From Pelecanus crispus (Eukaryota > Chordata > Aves > Pelecaniformes > Pelecanidae): DNA of 64,000 nucleotides. The notes beneath the pieces are model-generated. The model made no database searches. It was not told the DNA's origin and saw nothing but the letters and a program-made list of their open reading frames with translations. The stretch covers positions 24,780,728 to 24,844,727 of the forward strand of contig NC_134676.1 of the NCBI RefSeq assembly GCF_030463565.1, read 5' to 3'. Position 1 is the first letter of the stretch. Every line of letters starts with the position of its first letter. Below, in pieces: positions 29,101 to 39,600 of the stretch. A program made the translations under genes and the position numbers.

Positions 29101-30287
29101 AGCAGCAGAGCTAAGAGGGCCTGAATGGGGAAAAAAAAAAAAAAAAACCACCCAAAAGAAAGGTGGGGGGAAAGAAAGAGATATAACCTTTGGAAATTTG
29201 AAAGGGGTCGTGGAGTGGAATAAGAAGTTCTGTCCCCATGTCCCCCCCAAAATAATACAATCCATCAACATGAAAACATTGTATGAAATAAATCTCTGAG
29301 TACATAGCCACAACCACCCCCAAAATGTTTACATGATTATAATGATTTTATTATTGTTGACCTTCAATATTTCCACAACTGATTTCACACAAAGTCTCAA
29401 AATGTACATACTATGAGGAGGTACCACAGGCCTCTGTAGCACAAGCCAAACTGACTTGTGGTCCCTAATACTGTGCTGTTAGTTACCTTATAAAGTATAT
29501 ACTTCGGTGTCATGTTCAGGTGTTTCAATGCATTCCCGTTTCAACACGTTACTCCTCCTTAACTCACTTTAGAACTACGTGATTAGGTAAGAAAATATAC
29601 AGAGGAACAAGTGTGATTGTAGGCTCTATGCCAGCAAAACAAGCAAGCAAGCTTTATGGGAAATGTTTCACGTCAACAAATACAAAACGACCAACCACCG
29701 GAAGAAATTCAAAGATGAGAAAGGAAAGTAACAGCAGCCCTCGGAAAACTGCTGGCGGGGAAAGACAGAAAACCGGGAGGTCGCCTTAGAAAGGAGAAGA
29801 ATAAAAGCAGGATATAAATAAATCACAAAAGGGGCTAGACAGGGAGGTCCCATTCTCCCTAACATAAACCCCAGGGCTACATCAGCGACAGGAAAAGATG
29901 AGAAAGCCGGCTACGCCTCGCAGGCTGGGGCTGGACGCGGCCTTTGGCCGCGGGGGCGCAGGCGGGCAGGGCCGCGGGGGCGCAGGCGGGCAGGGCCGCG
30001 GGGGCGCAGGCGGGCAGGGCCGCGGGGGCGCAGGCGGGCAGGGCCGCGGGGGCGCAGGCGGGCAGGGCCGCGGGGGCCAGCCCGCTCCCTGCCCAGCAGC
30101 CCCGCCGCCCTAGCGGCCGCGACCCCCGCGGCTGCCGCGGCTCCACGGCCGAGGAGCGGCTCCGCTTGGTCGCCGAAATCCGGGAGCCCCCCTCAGGCCG
30201 GCAGCGGCGCTCGGGACAGCCGGGTGGGCCGCGGGGTAGAGGCTGGCGGCCGCCCCCTTCCTTCCGTCCCTTCCCGCCCCTTACCAT
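5014..30287 (-). CDS. CENPK: Centromere protein K (CENP-K), 10 coding exons, 273 aa
   Basis: Subunit of the constitutive centromere-associated network; known to work with CENP-H, CENP-I and CENP-M at the inner kinetochore in the nucleus. Joining the exons 30285-30287, 25023-25124, 23166-23222, 19055-19127, 14728-14774, 13214-13296, 12998-13096, 12570-12714, 8183-8236 and 5014-5172 gives 822 nt with no internal stop, and every junction keeps phase with AG acceptors and GT donors. The product (273 aa; the human protein is 269 aa as I recall it) shows the family landmarks: [14 protein letters not shown] (residues about 22-35), [16 protein letters not shown], a long charged helical middle (about 95-200, predicted coiled coil), [12 protein letters not shown], and the conserved C-terminus with [21 protein letters not shown] and RIRLEAFHM. 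It is divergent from PPWD1 and shares its promoter. Identity is near certain; the single-codon start in exon 1 is inferred from phase and Kozak context. Confidence 0.93.
8183..8236 (-). CDS. CENPK: CENPK exon 9
   Basis: 54 nt, residues 204-221 ([18 protein letters not shown]). Acceptor TTTGCAG, donor GAG|GTAAGG; phase 0 at both ends. Confidence 0.91.
10771..10884 (+). repeat. Eroded CR1 3' tail
   Basis: A diverged match to the CR1 3' end: agctggatatgaccatgagc ... then ccagaggtcacttccagcct and tttctatgac. Only the tail is present. It lies in a CENPK intron. Confidence 0.5.
11610..11850 (+). repeat. Very old CR1/L3-like LINE 3' fragment
   Basis: The stretch resembles the C-terminal end of CR1-type ORF2: tttagactggaagttaggag ... 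followed by agggtactgaggtactagaa. Heavily decayed, with no open frame. Family assignment is tentative. Confidence 0.42.
12570..12714 (-). CDS. CENPK: CENPK exon 8
   Basis: 145 nt, residues 155-203. Contains [20 protein letters not shown] (the LLSTLGEFLEDHFPLP block in mammals) and ends in a lysine run AKKKK. Acceptor TATTAG, donor AAG|GTAAGA; phase 0 at the 3' end. Confidence 0.92.
12998..13096 (-). CDS. CENPK: CENPK exon 7
   Basis: 99 nt, residues 122-154 ([20 protein letters not shown]...). Acceptor TTTCAAAG, donor AAAG|GTATGT. Strongly charged helical segment. Confidence 0.91.
13214..13296 (-). CDS. CENPK: CENPK exon 6
   Basis: 83 nt, residues 95-121 plus two bases of an Arg codon ([20 protein letters not shown]...). 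Acceptor TTTTATAG, donor AAAG|GTAATG. Start of the heptad-like charged coiled-coil region. Confidence 0.91.
14728..14774 (-). CDS. CENPK: CENPK exon 5
   Basis: 47 nt, completing codon 79 and running to 94 ([15 protein letters not shown]). Acceptor TTTTTCAG, donor GAG|GTAAGT. Very short exon, supported by phase on both sides and the LGKEE match. Confidence 0.9.
19055..19127 (-). CDS. CENPK: CENPK exon 4
   Basis: 73 nt, residues 55-78 plus one base ([20 protein letters not shown]...). Acceptor TTATATAG, donor GAAA|GTAAGT. It corresponds to the LSLLIMQVKCLTAEL block of the family. Confidence 0.9.
20625..21990 (-). mobile_element. CR1 LINE fragment, minus strand, broken RT frame
   Basis: Minus-strand reverse-transcriptase pieces are readable at 21559-21924 ([38 protein letters not shown]) and 21273-21467 ([20 protein letters not shown]), separated by frame changes. 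The 3' end is at about 20.63 kb and lacks a clean terminal repeat. The element lies in CENPK intron 3, in the same direction as the gene. Confidence 0.9.
23166..23222 (-). CDS. CENPK: CENPK exon 3
   Basis: 57 nt, residues 36-54 ([19 protein letters not shown]). Acceptor CTACTAAG, donor AAG|GTAAGA; phase 0 at both ends. It matches the CQNKLSLIGTETL region of the mammalian protein. Confidence 0.9.
25023..25124 (-). CDS. CENPK: CENPK exon 2
   Basis: 102 nt, residues 2-35 ([12 protein letters not shown] ... [10 protein letters not shown]). Acceptor TTAACAG, donor GAG|GTATAC; phase 0 at both ends. This holds the conserved N-terminal acidic segment found at the same place in mammalian CENP-K. Confidence 0.9.
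25370..25896 (+). mobile_element. Solo LTR of an avian endogenous retrovirus (ERVL-like)
   Basis: 527 bp from TGTCCTAG to ACAACA (TG...CA ends). The flanks gtctt / gtcct look like a 5-bp target duplication with one change, the length used by class III (ERVL) elements. Inside are an exact CRE TGACGTCA (25611-25618), a TATA-like TATATGAA (25626-25633) and ATTAAA (25775-25780) as polyadenylation signal, in promoter order. No retroviral coding region is attached. It lies antisense in CENPK intron 1. LTR identity is strong; the class is inferred. Confidence 0.8.
26771..28695 (-). mobile_element. CR1 LINE, minus strand, with deletion at the RT active site
   Basis: The left edge atcatagaatcatagaatgc is the CR1 3' end with its terminal repeat. 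Minus-strand frames: 28017-28289 ([14 protein letters not shown]), 27690-27968 ([18 protein letters not shown] ... [10 protein letters not shown]), 27012-27689 ([20 protein letters not shown]). Between the last two, the segment that should carry the FADD active site is rearranged: part is deleted and the frame changes. Sense to CENPK in its first intron. Confidence 0.94.
29947..30076. repeat. 24-bp GC-rich minisatellite, five perfect copies plus a partial
   Basis: The unit gccgcgggggcgcaggcggg + cagg (24 bp) is repeated five times without change at 29947-30066, followed by a 10-bp partial copy. It lies in CENPK intron 1, about 210 bp from the exon 1 donor. The unit is a multiple of 3, so it produces open frames on both strands that are artefacts of the repeat. 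Each unit carries several G runs, so a G-quadruplex is possible. Confidence 0.95.
30285..30287 (-). CDS. CENPK: CENPK exon 1, coding part (initiator ATG only)
   Basis: On the minus strand the sequence reads GCCGCCATG followed at once by the donor GTAAGG. The next recognised exon begins GCT GAA TAT in phase 0, so splicing gives ATG|GCT GAA with a full Kozak context (GCCGCC ATG G). The rest of exon 1 would be 5' UTR at slightly higher coordinates; its start cannot be fixed. The alternative is a non-coding first exon with initiation at the internal ATG at 25104-25106 (266 aa, MANDSV...). Confidence 0.72.
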
Positions 30288-30452
30288 GGCGGCTCCGCGC
30301 TCGGCTCCGCTCGGCTCGGCCCGGCCCGGCCCGCGTCCTCCTTTGCGCGCGCTGCGCGCTCACTGGCTGCGCCCCGTGGCGTCACTTTCACAGCGCCCGG
30401 CACGGGGTGTGGCGAGGAGGGGAAGGGTCGCGGAGAAGTGACGTTCGGCAGC
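30288..30452. promoter_or_regulatory. Divergent CENPK/PPWD1 promoter
   Basis: Only 165 bp separate the two inferred start codons, which point away from each other. The stretch is GC-rich and dense in CpG, has no TATA box, and contains an E2F-like TTTGCGCGC (30342-30350), a near-CRE TGGCGTCA (30377-30384) and a TGACGT half CRE (30439-30444) just before the PPWD1 ATG. Both 5' UTRs must start within or close to this interval, so a shared bidirectional promoter is the natural reading. The factor-site assignments are pattern matches only. Confidence 0.75.
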
Positions 30453-30603
30453 ATGGCGTCGTCCGACTCGGAGCGTAAGCGAAAGCAGCCCGAGGTGGCG
30501 GCCGACAGCGAGGCAGCGGCGGCGGCGGCGGACGAGGAGGATGAGGAGGAGCGCTGGGTCGGGCCGCTCCCGGGGGAGGCCGCGCAGGCGAAAAAGAGGA
30601 GAG
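30453..30603 (+). CDS. PPWD1: PPWD1 exon 1 (start)
   Basis: 151 nt, residues 1-50 plus one base. [14 protein letters not shown], an alanine run, an acidic run DEEDEEE, then the conserved ERWVGPLP and AKKRR. Donor AGAG|GTAACG. Confidence 0.93.
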
Positions 30604-33600
30604 GTAACGGGAGGCGCGGGGCCTTCGCCCGCCTGCCCCTTCTCTGGGGAGCGGCCTGGGAGGCGTCCGCGGCGCTGCCCCCCCGGTCCGGGTCCGGAGC
30701 GGTGGGATCGCCCCCGGGCCGCAGGCGCCGCCGGGAGCGGCCCTGCCTCGGCGCCGGGGTGGGGGCGCCCGGCAGCTGGGCCGCCCTCGGGCGGTTCCCC
30801 CGCGCCCCGGGGTGGCGGGGGACGACGGGCGGGCGGAAGCCCGTTGCCTGAAGCGGTGTCTCCTACGCCAAATGACCGGGCTGCGGGAGGGACCCCTCGG
30901 GTGCAGAATTACAGGCCGCGGACGCCGTATTTCTGCTTCATTTGGAGGCTGAGAGGCCCTGCTTTGCAGCGTCTGCATTGCAGAAGCTGTGCTGCTTACA
31001 GCTGTGGAGTTAACTGTCTTCTGGATCACTCCCCTAAGCTGAAAGAGTAGCCGCAGAAGCCTCGAGGCTGTATTTTGACATACGGCGTTGATGTGTCTGG
31101 CAGCTCACAGCTCTCTGGGTATCATTGCAAAGTAAATGTGAGTTTAACAATGTTCAACAGGTGCAAAGCTGCTGGTTCAGTAATAAATGCCATTGCACAG
31201 GTATTAACGCTTAAGATGTAAAAATCAGAGACAAAAGCAGAACATCAAATTATTTTAGGTGGGCCAGTTAAACAATGAAATAGGTAGGTGCTAGCACTTA
31301 GAATTTAAGCTACAATACCTGCATGGGACCTCGAATCTCAACAACAGGGATACATTTGGGTTTGGAAGAAAATGGGATGCAGATGACTTTTTCTGGCAGT
31401 AACTTAAAAATTGTTGTATTGAATTTTTTTTCATACATTCAGACTGCCGAGGTAATAGTGCTTTAAAAGGGGGCATCTGTGTGGGTTAAAGCAGATTTTG
31501 AGTGGCTTTACTCTACCAAGAATCTGTAAGTCTGAGTGCAAAGCCACAGTGGAAACTCCTTTTATTATGTTTGCACAAAATCCTAGCATATTCTTGGCTA
31601 AAATGGGACTAAGCTATTCAAGGGTAAGGGAGAACAGAAGCTAGATGTACCTTTATGAAAAAAGTATTTCCTGATTTTTCTTTTTATTCTGTTTAGTTCT
31701 TGAATTTGAACATGTTTACCTTGAAAATCTACCATGTGCCTCAATGTATGAACGCAGTTACATGCACAGAGATGTCATTACACATGTAGCATGTACTAAG
31801 TAAGTGTCTTTTTTTTTTTTTCCCACTGTATTTCATTGTCAGAGATATATTTTTGTATATGCTAGGAAGTTTTCATTGTAGAATTTTAATAAGGGAAAGT
31901 TACTGTGTCCAGAGGTGGTATTTGAATTTTTTTTTTAAAACTAAGTGCAAAGGAAAGGGCTTACTGAAAAGCAAGATAAAAATTGTTTAAATAGACTAAA
32001 AGAGGGTCTTAAGATCCTTGTTGCAATGTGCAGTATATACAGGAATAAGAGCAACTGACTGCATCTGAACAAAATATGATTCAGCAGAACTGCATAGGTT
32101 GAGGAGATAGTTTTCTTCTCCTTTATATATATGTATGCATACACATACATTAGTAAATAGTAACTACTGTGAAACATGACCTGAAACAGGAGTAAGATTT
32201 ACATAGTCAAAAGGCATAGTATTATATATTTCTTCAATTCAGGCTGTTGTCTTTTCATAGATTAATCCAGGGTGCATTAAAATACTTGTTTGCTTTTCTG
32301 GAAGTAATAGTACCCATTCAGACAGATTGTCACAGTAATTTGTTTAAAGTTTATTCTTTACACAGCGTTAATTATAGTGCAAATTAGTGCCCCAGAATGG
32401 TGTGAAAGTGCATAATATGTGTATCTTTTTGGGGGGCTTATTTTTCTTTTGTAATTGTAGGACAGATTTTATCATAACAGCCAGTCACGATGGACATGTA
32501 AAATTCTGGAAAAAAATAGAAGAAGGGATTGAGTTTGTTAAACACTTCCGGAGTCATCTGGGTGAGAACTTGCTTTTTCTTCTCTAAAGGACCTCACTTT
32601 TTCCTCCCCCTTGCTCTTAGTCATTTGAAGAGGGAGTGCAAGTAAAGAGGAGAGGGGTTCTGGGATTCATTTACTGCAGTCAGGGATTAAATGATATCTG
32701 CCTGTCTTCCTTCATTCCCCTGTCCTGTTACGTTTCACTCCCAAACTGCAGGAGGGATAGAGTGAGAATAAAACATGTGGGACTCCTCCTGCACAGGTCC
32801 CCTACATCCTTTGCATTGCCTTGTGCCCTGCCTGTGGTGAGAATGTCTATTTAAAAATAAGTGAACAAAGTATAACAGGGTTCATAAAATCCAGGGAAGT
32901 TTAAAAAGGTGTTACTTAAAGTAAGGTTACCTTCATCCCTTATCTTTTTTTTGTTTTTTCCCCTGCACTATGGAAAAACATGGAATTATTGCAACTGTAA
33001 ATTCTGCATCATTGTCATAATTGTCAGCTGAATTGCAATTAAGAATTAATAATTTTAACCCAGTTAGTAAGTTAGTAAGTACACATATCTCTTCTATACT
33101 ATGCTAAGCATTAAATAGGCTGGACAGAAAATGATGTTCTCATTGCTATTAGAAATTATGATATGCCTGATGGAAAAAACCAGTTTGATATGCAGACTGT
33201 TACAATAAGAAAAATATGTAGTAATAGATAGTAAAAGTACTGTTTCTTTTTAGAGTTAGAAAAAAATGTTATGGTGAGTTCTTGATCTTAACTATCTGCT
33301 TCTCATTATATATGCAACAAAATGTGAGAACAAAGGCTACCAAGCAAAAATAAGTATTGTGACAGGCTTGTGGAAGGCTCAGTTGCAGAGTAATTTTGAG
33401 TATTACTTGTGTTAATAGCAGGACTGTGATAGTCGATAGAGTTCTGCTGCTTTTTCTCTTTTGACAGGTGCAAGCTGAAGAGCACATAATTTTTTACCAT
33501 ATCATAATGTTAATCTCAGGGTTTTTTTAAATGAACATTTTAAATGAAAATAATTGCCATTATAATCTTTCATTTATATATGTGGTAAGTAGTTCGTTAT

Positions 33601-36600
33601 CACGTACCTGATTCTAAACAGTGATAGGATACAAAGTGTTGTTTTGTGGTTTGGGTTTTTTTAATTAAAGTCAGGAAGTTTTTTAAGACAAAAAGGTGGA
33701 GAAACAGTTGAGAAACAGGTATAAACCTCTGTAGGTTTTTCCTATGGAATATTGAAATGAAGGATGTCCCTTTCCTGGGTCTTAATAGTACATTAACTTT
33801 TTTAATAGGTGTTATTGAGAGTATTGCTGTTAGTTCAGAGGGGGCATTATTCTGTTCAGTTGGAGATGACAAAGCAATGAAGGTGTTTGATGTAGTCAAC
33901 TTTGATATGATCAACATGCTGAAACTTGGGTAAGTTACTTAGTTCCTGAACATGTTTGTTTGGGATTATAAATGGGGGCTATTTTGCTAAGAGGTAAGTC
34001 AATAATTCGGGTTTTTTTGAGTTTTTTTTCCCCTCAATCAGATGAAACTGAGTAAGTTGCATTGTCCAAAATGCATCCAGTGGCTGGAGACTGACTGAAT
34101 AGAAAAGTTTATGACTCTGTGTGCAACAGTACATGAGTGTAGTAGGTCTGTGCCTTTCCTCAGTGTCAAATATTATGCATGAAGATGCGGTGTATCTTGA
34201 AATACTTAGCTAGGCATAATTTTTTTTCTGTTGTTTGGCACTGAATTTGAAAATTATGGCCAACAAATAGTCCCAGTAGAGAAGGAATTTGGCCTGTATG
34301 CGTTGTCTTATTCATTGTCATTGGGACAGAAATTTTCTTCTGTTAGAAAGAATGTTGTTGTTTTCCCTAGTCTTGCTGTTGTAGGATTTCTGTACTTCTA
34401 CAGTATGTAGCTAAAGAATCTGGGAGAAATAAGAATGGATGTTACCGGAATTATAACAATACCAGAGGAAAACAAGGGTGGATTTGCAGGTTTGGAGGAT
34501 TAGTGAATGCTGTACTGAGAATGGTAGACAAACCTTTTAAGATTGGAAAACTTATTCCTTGTAGTCTACTATTTGCTGGTTAATTGTGAAACTGAATAGA
34601 AGTATAAACTCAGGAAAAAAAAAGCTTTTCGGAATGCCTGTATAAAAGCTTATGTTATCTGCTTTGCTGGTTATACTTTTAATATCATCCTCCAGATAAT
34701 ATACTTAGCCTATAGAAATTGGTTCCCTCTTGGCTGTCTGCTGTGGAAAAATTCCAGTTAGCCTCAGTCTTTTGTTTTTGCTGGTCTTTTCTACTTAGCA
34801 GCCCTGTATTGTCACTACAAAATTGGTAAAATTATAGGATGAAATAAAATTAATTTAATATTAAGAAAAACTTAATTTTACAATAGAAGGTGCTTTTTTT
34901 TCCTGTTTGAGAATTCAGGGAAACCTGAGGTAGAATTTAAATCAGTTTTGCTACAGGGATACCTTGAGAATGCTGCCTATAACATTTTCTATACTATGTT
35001 CCCTGATTTGTCTTTAAATAGATTTTTTTTCAACCTCAGTAATCAAGACCCTCCTCTCCCCATATATTTTTTCCAGAGATAATTGGGTTTTACCTGAATT
35101 GAACTCTTCAATGAAGAAGAGAACTGTGGACAGCTGTAATATAAGCATTGTCCTGAATAGCCTTTTAAGACTTAAAGTTTGTTGCTCTATCTTCTGCGTT
35201 ACTGTTTATTGGGCAGATAGTTTCTTTTGACCTGCCTGAGAATTTTTTCATGGCTGTTCACTCAGGCTTGCAATGGTTAATGTAGAATGATAAGTTCTGT
35301 GTGGTCTTTTCAGCTCACATTATCTTGCATTGCCTGCTTTGATAGGTATATGCCAGTATATAGCAGGGTTGGTTAGCTTTGTCTCAAATTCTTCAGATCC
35401 TTTCAGTTCTAGCTAATTTATACAGTGTGGCTGTGTGGAAATCCCCATGCTCTATGCTTCCATCAGTGATCTGGAGAAGGGCAGCTATTTTTGCAGAAAC
35501 TTGGATAATGATGCATAGATCAATGGGACATCATATTTATTTATTTATGTATTTCTTTTATCCTATTCTTTCTACTGAACCTGAGACAAAGTTCTGGTTA
35601 TGTTTCTCTTTATGAGAATCTTTACCAGACAGGCATTGAAAATCCAAATTATTAGTGTCTGTCATTTGTCAGTCCTTCAGTATCTGTTAGTTTGATTTGT
35701 GAAAGGGTACTAAATAAGAGTTTCCTATAAAGACTACATCATTTCTTTGTGGCCTGTCATTTAGTTTCTGAGTTCTGGTTCTCAAAATCTTTGCTTACAG
35801 ACTTTTTAAAAAACAGACATCACTTATATTATTGACCATGTCTCTGGCATGTTTTATTTGTAGAGTATGTTTTTGCTAGTAGCAAATGAATTCCTTCTTA
35901 AATGCATTCACAATGCTTATTGAATATAGGGTGATTGTCTTAATTTTACTTACATTGCTTTTTGGTTTTGTTTTGGGTTTTTTTTTATTTATTGCAAGAC
36001 CTAGTTGAACTTTTCTGTAAGTGTATGGCAGAGGCACAGTTGTCTTCATTTCCACTGAAGCATTAATCACTTAACAGATGGAAGAGGAATGCTATAGAGT
36101 CATAGAAGTTGAGTACTAATCAATGTCACTTGTGCTATTTAGCTGGATTTCCATCCTTATTTTTCTTTTATACCCACCTTCTACCTTTGCTTTCTGTCAC
36201 AGCCTCTTTATAAATATGGGAGCAACAGAAATTGACCGAGCCATCCACTGAATTGTGTTGCTTGGAAAAGCTTAGTTATAACACTGTTGAATTTTAACAA
36301 GACAAATACTTGCCAGACTAGTAAATAAAGTTCAAAATTTGCATCTGATATATGATTTCAAGTTTATAGCATAACTTTTTTTTTTTTTTATCCCCCCTCC
36401 CCTCCACTCTTGCAGCTACTACCCTGGCCAATGTGAATGGGTATATTGCCCTGGAGATGCCATATCTTCGGTTGCAACATCTGAGAAGAGCACAGGAAAA
36501 ATATTCATATATGATGGACGAGGAAATAACCAGCCACTTCATGTTTTTGATAAACTCCATACATCCTCTCTTACTCAGATCCGATTGAACCCTGTCTACA

Positions 36601-39600
36601 AAGTAGTAGTGTCTTCTGACAAATCTGGAATGATCGAGTACTGGACTGGTACTCCTCACGAATATAAATTTCCCAAGAATGTGAACTGGGAGTATAAAAC
36701 AGACACTGATCTATATGAATTTGCTAAATGCAAGGCTTACCCATCCAGTATAAGTTTTTCACCTGATGGCAAGAAAATGGCCACTCTTGGGTCTGACAGA
36801 AAAGTTAGAATTTTCCGTTTTTTGACGGGGAAACTCATGAGAGTCTTTGATGAATCTTTGAGTGTGAGTTTGGTCTTGCTTCTCTCTTTTTTGAGGCCTT
36901 TTCTCTACTTACTTGAGTTTATTTACCAGCACATTCACCTAAGTAATCACCTGTTTCTAAAGCTGAGCTTCCTTGCTGTATTTTTCTTGCAGACAAGGTT
37001 TTCCATGTTCTCTTCCTTGCCTCTTGTATTGCTTTGCCCCAAAATTAATTCTTACTGATTTATATTAGTTACGTAGTGAAACTGAGTTGTTGATCTTCAA
37101 CTGTGTTTTCATACTGCTAGGTTACTTTTTACTAGAAAGCAATTATGGAAAATGCCTATTTCAAATGTCTTCATACTTATGAGTTAAATTTGTCATCTTC
37201 TGAGAGATTTGTTAGACAGCTACACACTTTTCTTTCTTTGCTTAAGACTAGTACTACAACATGCCTATTGGGTCATTAAAATAAAGACAGTATTAGTTGT
37301 GTCTTTAATTCTTCAGTTAAGTTTGAGTGGAGTACTCTCACTTGAATTCTGTATTTTCTAAGCATGTGGATCAGTGTTTTGCTGGATCAAAAGTTTAAAA
37401 TGTGTTCATATAATAGTGATTTTTTTTTTCTTTTTTTTTTCTGTAGATGTTCACTGAACTTCAGCAGATGAGACAGCAACTGCCAGACATGGAGTTTGGC
37501 CGACGGATGGCAGTTGAGCGTGAGCTGGAGAAAGTGGATGCAGTAAGATTAATTAATATAATTTTTGATGAAACTGGACACTTCGTTCTCTATGGAACAA
37601 TGCTGGGCATTAAGGTCATAAACGTAGAGACTAACAGGTAATTTCTAGTGACACACATTGAGATAAATATGTTTGTTTCAAAGTATATATTCAGTCAAAT
37701 TTATAGTCTATTTAAAACTTTATATGACTGTGCGGGTCTCTAATCTTTTGTTATTACTTGGGAGCCTTACATTGGACTGTAGATAAGATACTCCCATGCT
37801 TCGTAATGAGTTGTTGGAGTTTAAAGCTTAGTGAAACGAGGAGAAAACTTGGCAAGCATATTTGTATTAAAAACGTGGATGTGGTAACTTAAAGTAAATG
37901 TGGATCATGCAGTTGGGATTTTATCACATAAGGAGGCTTATTAGTAAATTATGTAGCAAGTATGAATAAAGAAGCATTGTAAAAACAAGTATTAAATTAT
38001 TTCGAGAGTGTTTTGGAATTTTGCTTTGAGTCTTGTAGTCAGAAAGGAGACATTCTATGACTTAGCCCTTAACAGTAGTTACACCTTTTTACATCTTGTA
38101 CTTCAGGTGTATTCGTATCTTGGGAAAACAAGAGAACATCAGAATGATGCAACTAGCTTTGTTCCAAGGAGTAGCAAAGAAACATCGTGCTGCAATCACT
38201 ATAGAGATGAAGGCATCTGAAAATCCTGTTCTCCAGAATATCCAGGCAGATCCGACAGTAATCTGCACAGCTTTTAAAAAAAATAGGTTTTACATGGTGT
38301 GTGTGGTTTCTATTTAAATAACTCCATTCTTGTATTGATGTTTTCTTGCATTATTTTTTGTTTTTCTCCTTGCACCTTTCCAGTGTTTTTGGTCTTGAGT
38401 ATTTGCGAACACAACTTTTCCAGAGGAGTCCCTTTATATTGCAAGTATATTCTAGAATTTTTAGCTTGAACTAGCTCTAAATTGACTAGAAGCAGCTTTA
38501 ATTTTTTCATTATTCCTCAATCAGTTACCTAAACTTGGATGGTTTTGGCTGTCTAAATTATAGTTCTCTGAGAAGGTTATATGCTTTTGTTATAGTTGAA
38601 AAAAAAACCTGTAAATAAGAACATTGAAAAATCCTAACCAGATCTTATACTGATAAAGAAACAATAGTTAACTGTATGTATAAAATGTGTAATGAAAAAT
38701 AATTAAATTCAGAGCAGTGTCAGGACTCAGTAGCACCAAAGACATGATGGGGGACTAAGACAGGAGTAACTTCCCTGTTTACAATTCAGATTTTAGGTGA
38801 GATGTGGTGAATAAGCCAAACAGACAAGCAATTCCAGAGTAGTTTGTAGTTGATCTGGCATGTGATCACCATAGAAGTTAGACATCAGTCTGTCTGTTGT
38901 TACTTGTGCTTGAATCTCATAGTGTTTCCGTTGGAGCAAGACAGTGTACTTTCTAAAGCTTTGTGTGGTTAATGTGTAGTATATAATGGAACATACCACT
39001 CTGAACAATTTGACAAGCGAGAAGGAAAAGTTAGACAAAATCTGGAAACATTACTCACTGTTAGAGAAAACATGACTGTATGCATGCAGAAAGATTAGCG
39101 ATTGTGAATTGATATGTAAGTGTACTACACATTGAAGCGGATTCTCGTGTACTTGTACATTCTGTGTTTTCCTAGGAATACTATAAAAATTACATTTCTG
39201 AGATTTCTCCTGTTTTGAGTTAAATTTGCTGGTTTTCTATAGTTCTGTATTAATGCAGGATCGGAACAAGAGGATTTAGTTTGACTTTGTAGTGAAACTA
39301 AAAGTTTTGTGATAAAACCTGCCAGTTTTGTCTGAATATAACAGAACAACTTGATATTCTCCACTCTTTTTTTTTATTTTTTTAAAGAAAAGATGCTGAA
39401 CTACTGTGGGCTTTCTGTTGAAAAAGGAAGGAAGTTTAAAGACAACAGATTATAAAAAATTACTTGGATTTGCATGTAGTTGTACTGGAATTTGTGACTG
39501 TGGAAATGCTGGTAACGCACAACAGTGAAATGCAAGGATAGACTGTCTATGAATTCTCTTCCTGCATTTCAAATCTAGTTGGGTGTTTAGCAGGTTGAAT

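Larger units (their letters stand above)
25125..30284 (-). other. CENPK intron 1
   Basis: A 5.2-kb first intron containing the solo LTR, a 1.9-kb CR1, a low-complexity A/G stretch near 29.13 kb, and the CpG-island minisatellite. An extra 5' UTR exon within it cannot be excluded. Confidence 0.65.
29890..30850. promoter_or_regulatory. CpG island covering both first exons
   Basis: An abrupt change from AT-rich DNA to about 1 kb of very GC-rich, CpG-dense sequence. It covers CENPK exon 1, the shared promoter, PPWD1 exon 1 and the start of PPWD1 intron 1. Edges are estimated by eye. Confidence 0.85.
30604..36415 (+). other. PPWD1 introns 1 to 4
   Basis: Introns 30604-31696, 31800-32460, 32562-33808 and 33930-36415. 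The first opens inside the CpG island; the rest are AT-rich. No transposon or nested gene is recognised. Confidence 0.7.

Noticed and set aside
29877-31050. Several long open frames (71-213 codons) on both strands in the GC-rich region
   Set aside because: They come from low stop-codon frequency in the CpG island and from the in-phase 24-bp repeat. They conflict with the supported first exons and show no domain.
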